Positions 59,217 to 64,000 of a stretch of DNA of 64,000 bases are shown piece by piece. Both the position numbers and the translations under genes were made by a program. Below the pieces are notes generated by a model, which worked only from the letters and a program-made list of their open reading frames with translations, did no database searches and was not told the DNA's origin. How positions within the stretch are numbered: position 1 is the stretch's first letter; every line of letters starts with the position of its first letter. The DNA comes from JBGTFE01 sp036403235 (GTDB taxonomy: Bacteria > Acidobacteriota > Blastocatellia > Pyrinomonadales > Pyrinomonadaceae), in contig DASWRI010000053.1 in assembly GCA_036403235.1 (NCBI GenBank), positions 1 to 64,000 of the forward strand, written 5' to 3'.

Positions 59217-62000
59217 ATGCTTTCAGGCAAAAAACTCGGGCGTTACAATATTCGCGAAAAAATCGGCTCCGGCGGAATGGGCGAAGTCTATCTGGCGACC
59301 GACGAAAAGCTCAACCGGAGCGTCGCGCTCAAAGTTTTGCTGCCCGAATTCTGCTGCGACGCCGAGCGCGTCGAGCGTTTCAAGCTCGAAGCCCGCGCCG
59401 CTTCCGCTCTGAATCATCCGAATATCATCACGATTCACGAAATCGACCAGTTCGACGACCAGCTTTTTATCGCCACCGAGTTTGTCGACGGCGAAACGTT
59501 GCGCGAAAAAATCGAGAAAAGAGAAATCACGTTTTTCGACGCCATACAAATAGCCGAGCAGACGGCCGACGCGCTGGCGGTCGCGCACGAGTCGCACATC
59601 ATTCATCGCGACATCAAGCCGGAAAATATAATGATTCGGCGCGACGGCTACGTCAAGATTCTCGATTTCGGACTGGCCAAGCCGATTATGAATCTGGCGC
59701 AGGCCGGCGCGAGCGCGGAAGACGCGACCATCCAGATGATAAAAACGCAGCCCGGGCTCGTGATGGGCAGCGTGCGCTATATGTCGCCCGAACAGGCGCG
59801 CGGAAAAGACACCGACGAGCGAACGGACGTCTGGAGTCTCGGCGTCGTCTTATACGAAATGCTTTCGGGCGAAAATCCGTTTGACGGCGAAACCGTCAGC
59901 GATTCGCTCGCCGCGCTGATTCACGTCGAGCCGATGCCGCTGGCGGACGTGCCCGAAGAGCTGCAGAGAATTTTGCGCAAAGCGCTGAAAAAGAAAGCGA
60001 CCGAGCGTTATCAGAGCATCAAGGATTTTGCGCTCGATTTAAAGGATTTGCGCTCGGAGCTCGAACGCGATTCGGCGGAAAATCGTTTGAGTCATCTGAC
60101 GAAATCGATAAATTTGAATCGTCAGGACACGAGCGAAAACAAAACTTTGATTCACCGCACGCTCTCGGCCGACAACGAAACCGCCGCGTACTGGTCGAAA
60201 ACGCGGATTAATACTTCTTCGACCCGAAAACGCCGAAGTTATCTGCCGCTCGGCTTAATCGCTCTGGCGCTGATTCTGGCTTTGACGGCGTGGCACGTGC
60301 TGCCGAAAATAATCGGAAACGGCGCGCCGAAGTTTCAATCGATTCAGGTTGACCAGCTGACCAATCAGGGAAATTCGTTTTTATCGTCGATTTCGCCCGA
60401 AGGAAAGCTGCTCGCGTTCGTCAACGTGCAGGACGGAAAACAAAGTCTGGTCGTTCGGCAGATTGCCGCCGAAGGCAATATCGAAATCGTTCCGCCGACT
60501 TTTCAGGAAATTATGGCGCCGACCTTTACGCCCGACGGAAGCCATATTTACTACGTTACAGTCGATAAAGGCATCGGGACGCTTTACCAAATTCCGTCGC
60601 TCGGCAAGGAAAGCAAAAAACTTCTGATTGACGTCGATTCGCCCGTCACATTTTCGCCGGACGGAAAAAGATTCGCTTTTTTCCGCCACAATCCGACCGA
60701 AGGCGGCGATACGATTTTCATTGCCAACGCCGACGGGACGAATTTAGGGCCGTTTCTGCAGACGAAAGAAGCCGGTTACGACAAATTTACGGCCGTCGCC
60801 TGGTCTTCGGACGGCGAGCGAATTCTGGTCGGCGTGATGAAGCTCGGCAGCGAGCAGGTGCAGAAAATGAGACTTGCGACCGTCTCGGTCAAAGACCGGA
60901 AGCTGGAGCTTCTCGGCGAAAACGCGTGGTATAAAGCCAGCAGCTTTCAATGGCTGAAAGACAATTCGGGCTTTATCTTCGCCGGTCGTGCAAATTCCGA
61001 AGGGACGACGCAAATCTGGTTTCAGCCGTATCCGGCGGGCGAGCTCAAACAAATTACAAACGACACGAGCGATTACGCGTCAGTCAGTGCGTCCGACGAC
61101 GGAAACACGATGGTGGCGACGAAATACGACACGATTTCGAGCATCTGGTCGCTCGCCTCCGGCACGAAGGAGCTCAAACAGGTGGCCGACGAAAGCAAAA
61201 CTCTGCTCGGCTTTGAAGGCATGGCGCACACGTCGGACGGCAAGCTTTTGTATTCGAGAAAAATCGGCAAGGAAGTAAATATTTTTGCTTTGAACGAAAG
61301 CGACCGCAGCGAAAAACAACTGACCAAAGACGGCGGAAATAATTTTTACCCGTTCGCCTCGCCCGACGGAAAATATATCGTTTTCACGTCGAACCGAAAC
61401 GGCGCGTATTCGCTCTGGCGAATGGACGCGGACGGCAAAAATCCGTTTCAGCTGACAAATTTTCCCGACGGGATGGACGGCGACCCGCAGATTTTGAGCG
61501 ACAACGAAACGGTTTTGTTTTTCCGGCAGAAAAACGACGGCAGCCGCGCGACGATTATGAAAGCTTCGCTGAACGGCGGCGAAGCCGTTCCCGCCCTGCC
61601 CGAAAGTCAGGCGACGAATCTCGCTCCGCGCGTTTCGGCCGATGGCAAACAGCTTGCATACGTCTCGTTTATATACGACAGCAAGACTTCGGATTTCGCG
61701 TCTTCGATAAAAATTGCCGCCTTCGACGGAAACAAAATCGTCGAAACCGGCAAACAGGTGAAAAGAGAATTTCCGAATAATTTTCAATGGTCGCCCGACG
61801 GAAAATCGATAACTTATGTCAACAAAGCCGGAATCGACAACATCTGGAATCTTTCGGTCGGCGACGGCAAGGAATCTCCTTTGACCGATTTCAAATCCGG
61901 CAATATTCCTTTCTTCTTATGGTCGCACGACGGCAAGCGCCTCTTTATCATTCGCAGCATCGTCAACAGCGATTTGATTTTAATAAAAAACAAAAATTAA
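59217..62000 (+). CDS. Ser/Thr protein kinase with TolB-like beta-propeller
   Basis: 927 residues. The N-terminal PknB-type kinase domain is complete: glycine loop GSGGMGEVYLA, ATP-binding Lys39 in VALKVLLPE, catalytic HRDIKPEN (130-137), DFGLAK (150) and GSVRYMSPEQARG. A single membrane helix (SYLPLGLIALALILALTAWHV, about 345-365) separates it from an extracytoplasmic TolB/WD40-like propeller (repeats such as FSPDGKRFAFFR, ASPDGKYIVFTSNRNGAYSLW and WSPDGKSITYVNKAG). Signal sensing by the propeller and cytosolic phosphorylation is the likely mode. No phosphatase gene is nearby. Confidence 0.93.
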   Translation: MLSGKKLGRYNIREKIGSGGMGEVYLATDEKLNRSVALKVLLPEFCCDAERVERFKLEARAASALNHPNIITIHEIDQFDDQLFIATEFVDGETLREKIEKREITFFDAIQIAEQTADALAVAHESHIIHRDIKPENIMIRRDGYVKILDFGLAKPIMNLAQAGASAEDATIQMIKTQPGLVMGSVRYMSPEQARGKDTDERTDVWSLGVVLYEMLSGENPFDGETVSDSLAALIHVEPMPLADVPEELQRILRKALKKKATERYQSIKDFALDLKDLRSELERDSAENRLSHLTKSINLNRQDTSENKTLIHRTLSADNETAAYWSKTRINTSSTRKRRSYLPLGLIALALILALTAWHVLPKIIGNGAPKFQSIQVDQLTNQGNSFLSSISPEGKLLAFVNVQDGKQSLVVRQIAAEGNIEIVPPTFQEIMAPTFTPDGSHIYYVTVDKGIGTLYQIPSLGKESKKLLIDVDSPVTFSPDGKRFAFFRHNPTEGGDTIFIANADGTNLGPFLQTKEAGYDKFTAVAWSSDGERILVGVMKLGSEQVQKMRLATVSVKDRKLELLGENAWYKASSFQWLKDNSGFIFAGRANSEGTTQIWFQPYPAGELKQITNDTSDYASVSASDDGNTMVATKYDTISSIWSLASGTKELKQVADESKTLLGFEGMAHTSDGKLLYSRKIGKEVNIFALNESDRSEKQLTKDGGNNFYPFASPDGKYIVFTSNRNGAYSLWRMDADGKNPFQLTNFPDGMDGDPQILSDNETVLFFRQKNDGSRATIMKASLNGGEAVPALPESQATNLAPRVSADGKQLAYVSFIYDSKTSDFASSIKIAAFDGNKIVETGKQVKREFPNNFQWSPDGKSITYVNKAGIDNIWNLSVGDGKESPLTDFKSGNIPFFLWSHDGKRLFIIRSIVNSDLILIKNKN

Positions 62001-62019
62001 CTAAAAACTAAAAACTAAT
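61999..62019. repeat. Short heptamer tract after the kinase gene
   Basis: AACTAAA at 61999 and 62006 and AACTAAT at 62013, overlapping the kinase stop codon. Confidence 0.55.
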
Positions 62020-62176
62020 TTCAGTTTTCAGCTTATCTAGTTACATTTTGTCGGCGTCGTAACGCGGCGCTTGCGTCCGGTCATGCATCGGTAGAAGTTC
62101 GCTTGTGTTTTGGTAATTTGGATTTCCGCCGGAAAAAGCGGAGAATCAAAGGGCACAAAATTTTACGGAGAAACAA

Positions 62177-63580
62177 ATGGCGACAATTACATTTTACGGC
62201 GGCGTCGGAACGGTCACGGGCTCAAAATATCTTCTCGAAAATCGGGGCAAAAAAGTCCTCGTCGACTGCGGTCTTTTTCAAGGTTTGAAGGAACTGCGCG
62301 AGCGAAACTGGCAAGACCCGCCGTTTAACCCGCGGGAGATTGACGCCGTCATCATCACGCACGCCCACGTCGACCACACCGGCTATCTGCCGAGGCTCGT
62401 CAAATTGGGCTTTTCGGGAAAAGTTTTCACATCGCGCGCGACCGCCGATTTGTTAAAAATTCTGCTGCCCGATTCGGGCCGTCTGCAGGAAGAAGAAGCC
62501 GAGTTTCGCAACCGCAAAAACTTGACTTCGCACTCGCCCGCCCTGCCGCTTTACGACGAAACGGATGCCAGAGCAGCGCTTGAACTGCTCGAGCCCGTCC
62601 CGAACAACGGCGAGCCGGTCGACATTTGCGAAGATTTTCGCGCGTCCTTTTACGTCGCCGGACATATTATGGGCGCGAGCCTCGTTCTGGTCGAAATGGA
62701 CGGCGCAAAAGACGACGGCAGCCCGGTCAGATTTCTTTTTTCCGGCGATTTGGGGCATTACGACCAGCCGATTATCAAAGACCCGGCAAAACCGGCCGAC
62801 TGCGATTATCTGATGGTCGAATCGACTTACGGCAATCGCCTGCACGGCAATGTCTCTTCCGAAGACCAGATGGCGGAAGTTATCAACGAAGCCGCCCGAC
62901 GTGACGCGACGATTTTGATTCCGGCTTTTGCCGTCGGGCGAACGCAGGAAATTTTATATCTCATTCGCGAGCTTGAAGAGGCAAAAAGAATTCCCGTTTT
63001 GCCGGTCGCCGTCGATTCGCCGATGGCGGCGCAGGCGACGCAGGTTTACAATCGCTGGCAGGAGGAGCACGACGAAGAATACGCTTCGATTTTGATGCAG
63101 AAACGTCATCCGCTTCGCACCGGCCTTATGACGACGACCTCGACGCGCGAAGAATCGAAACAGTTAAATCGCATGAAAGGCGCGCGAATCATCATCTCGG
63201 CTTCGGGAATGCTCACCGGCGGGCGCGTCATGCATCACGCGATGCGCGTTTTGCCCGACGAGCGCGCGACGATTGTTTTTGTCGGCTACCAGGCGGCGGG
63301 AACTACCGGACGAAGAGTTCTGGACGGCGAGCCGGAAGTGCGCATTATGAAGGAATGGATTCCGGTGCGCTGCCACGTCGAAAAAATCGAAGGATTTTCC
63401 GCGCACGCCGACTGGAAAGCCGTTATCCGCTGGCTCGAAGGCTTGCAAACGACGCCGAAAACTGTCTTTACGACGCACGGCGAGCCCGAAGCCGCCCAGG
63501 CGATGGCCGGGCATATACGCGAAAGATTCGGCTGGAACGTGGTCGTGCCGCAGTATGAGCAAACGGTTACATTAAAGTAA
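62177..63580 (+). CDS. Beta-CASP metallo-beta-lactamase family RNase-like protein
   Basis: 467 residues. Zinc motif HAHVDH with His62, His64, Asp66 and His67, then GHIMGASLVLVEMDGA, FSGDLGHYDQPI and the beta-CASP motifs, including ILIPAFAVGRTQEILYLI and IIISASGMLTGGRVMHHAMR; the last His is in EGFSAHADW and THGEPEAAQ. This is the CPSF73-like/YSH1-type bacterial group, usually annotated as MBL-fold RNA-processing exonuclease. ATG with GGAG upstream; a terminator follows. Confidence 0.93.
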   Translation: MATITFYGGVGTVTGSKYLLENRGKKVLVDCGLFQGLKELRERNWQDPPFNPREIDAVIITHAHVDHTGYLPRLVKLGFSGKVFTSRATADLLKILLPDSGRLQEEEAEFRNRKNLTSHSPALPLYDETDARAALELLEPVPNNGEPVDICEDFRASFYVAGHIMGASLVLVEMDGAKDDGSPVRFLFSGDLGHYDQPIIKDPAKPADCDYLMVESTYGNRLHGNVSSEDQMAEVINEAARRDATILIPAFAVGRTQEILYLIRELEEAKRIPVLPVAVDSPMAAQATQVYNRWQEEHDEEYASILMQKRHPLRTGLMTTTSTREESKQLNRMKGARIIISASGMLTGGRVMHHAMRVLPDERATIVFVGYQAAGTTGRRVLDGEPEVRIMKEWIPVRCHVEKIEGFSAHADWKAVIRWLEGLQTTPKTVFTTHGEPEAAQAMAGHIRERFGWNVVVPQYEQTVTLK

Positions 63581-63598
63581 AAAAAAACGCAAAATTTG

Positions 63599-63636
63599 AA
63601 AGCCGGGCATGAAGAGTTTCATGCCCGGCTTTTTTG
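63599..63636 (+). terminator. Terminator after the beta-CASP gene
   Basis: Stem AAGCCGGGCATGAA (63600-63613) with TTCATGCCCGGCTT (63618-63631), T-run. Confidence 0.92.
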
Positions 63637-63743
63637 TCGGCGAGGCTTATCGAGAAGATTGGATTTTGCCGTGCGGATTTCTTTTGCCGACCGGTTTCAC
63701 ACCCTGTATGACTTTTTTCTGCAAAACCTTACAGAAAAATTTC

Positions 63744-63772
63744 TTGACGTGCGGAGGATTAGACAATAATAT
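63744..63772 (+). promoter_or_regulatory. Predicted promoter of the terminal sigma-factor-like gene
   Basis: TTGACG, a 17-bp spacer and TAATAT, giving a start near 63779 and a leader of about 143 bases before the ATG at 63922. Confidence 0.6.
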
Positions 63773-63806
63773 GGATTGGTTCAAAAAATAAATTTTTACA
63801 AAAAAG

Positions 63807-63876
63807 CTTCGGGAGACACATTTTTTCCTGAAATTAGCAGGGGAAGTGGCTCTCTCCGGGCGGTTTTTTTATTTAA
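63807..63876 (+). promoter_or_regulatory. Leader hairpin with T-run upstream of the sigma-factor-like gene
   Basis: CGGGAGA and CAC (about 63810) can pair with GTG and TCTCCGG (about 63846-63858) around an inner CCTG/CAGG stem, followed by seven T. It lies inside the predicted leader, so it could act as an attenuator. Confidence 0.35.
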
Positions 63877-63921
63877 ATTCGATTTCACCGAACAAGAACA
63901 ATTATTTTTAGTTCTTCCCAT

Positions 63922-64000
63922 ATGGCTAAAGATTCCACCATAACAGAAGAAAATTTCGATGCGCTTCTCAACTGGCTCGACCAAAATCGAGAAGCGGCGG
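63922..64000 (+). CDS. Start of an RNA polymerase sigma-factor-like gene (partial)
   Basis: Only the first 26 codons are in the window (MAKDSTITEENFDALLNWLD and QNREAA). The N-terminus with ITEENFDALLNWLDxxREAA resembles that of a group of ECF-like sigma factors I associate with Acidobacteriota, where it precedes the region 2 helices; this recall cannot be checked here. It has its own promoter at 63744. The gene continues beyond the right edge. Confidence 0.5.
   Translation, partial: MAKDSTITEENFDALLNWLDQNREAA

Noticed and set aside
63609..63791. 60-codon open frame on the plus strand
   Set aside because: It begins inside a terminator hairpin, has no ribosome-binding site and overlaps a promoter.

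Overview
The window looks like a chromosomal segment of an Acidobacteriota bacterium, most likely class Blastocatellia (subdivision 4, Pyrinomonadaceae-like). This is inferred from the gene families rather than from any marker rRNA: many secreted delta-60/FG-GAP repeat proteins, a winged-helix/TPR regulator, a Ser/Thr kinase fused to a TolB-like propeller, DUF2911 and DUF4410 secreted proteins, many Gram-negative-type signal peptides and lipoboxes, and a terminal sigma-factor-like gene start. No rRNA, tRNA or CRISPR array was seen.

Layout. 1-3.9 kb is AT-rich and accessory-like: a gene remnant at the left edge, a candidate small RNA, a DDE transposase, a phage-type P63C-domain protein behind a repeated operator, a small charged protein behind five copies of TTTTTGTGCA, and a small secreted protein made of GIIVAG repeats behind a sigma-54-like promoter. 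3.9-8.6 kb carries a cysteine desulfurase (minus) and a plus-strand set of radical SAM enzyme, MGDG-synthase-like glycosyltransferase and short-chain reductase. 8.7-19.4 kb is a tandem array of four secreted delta-60/FG-GAP proteins with a winged-helix/TPR regulator after the first; two promoter regions there carry the same 10-bp-phased CTTAAGAAAT repeats. 19.4-34.5 kb is mostly minus-strand secreted or housekeeping genes (DUF2911, SRPBCC, M14 peptidase, DUF4410, glnE, M29-like lipoprotein), plus a fifth FG-GAP gene and an RluA-type pseudouridine synthase. 34.6-40.3 kb is the pyrimidine locus: pyrR-(secreted protein)-pyrB-(membrane protein)-pyrC on the minus strand and divergent pyrD. 40.5-45.9 kb is yceD-rpmF-fabH-fabD-acpP-fabF-etfB. 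An FG-GAP protein with a P-domain-like region and a candidate structured RNA separate etfB from etfA (47.9-48.9 kb). 49-64 kb holds a P-domain-like secreted protein, a 1,000-residue delta-60/FG-GAP protein, a class III aminotransferase, a DUF255 thioredoxin-domain protein, a small heptad-repeat lipoprotein, a GAF protein with a degenerate GGDEF motif, a Ser/Thr kinase, a beta-CASP metallo-hydrolase and the start of a sigma-factor-like gene.

The most unusual sequence-level signal is a family of intergenic elements built of imperfect 7-bp tandem repeats, often as long inverted repeats, using different heptamers at each locus and often running up to a start codon (pyrD, fabD, fabF, etfB, rluA-like). 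They resemble the short tandemly repeated repetitive (STRR) heptamers of cyanobacteria. Other points of interest are the GIIVAG repeat peptide with its sigma-54-like promoter, the phased repeats that may be the target of the winged-helix/TPR regulator, a 95-bp identical block between two neighbouring FG-GAP genes, and candidate small RNAs at 311-387 and about 45,950-46,087.
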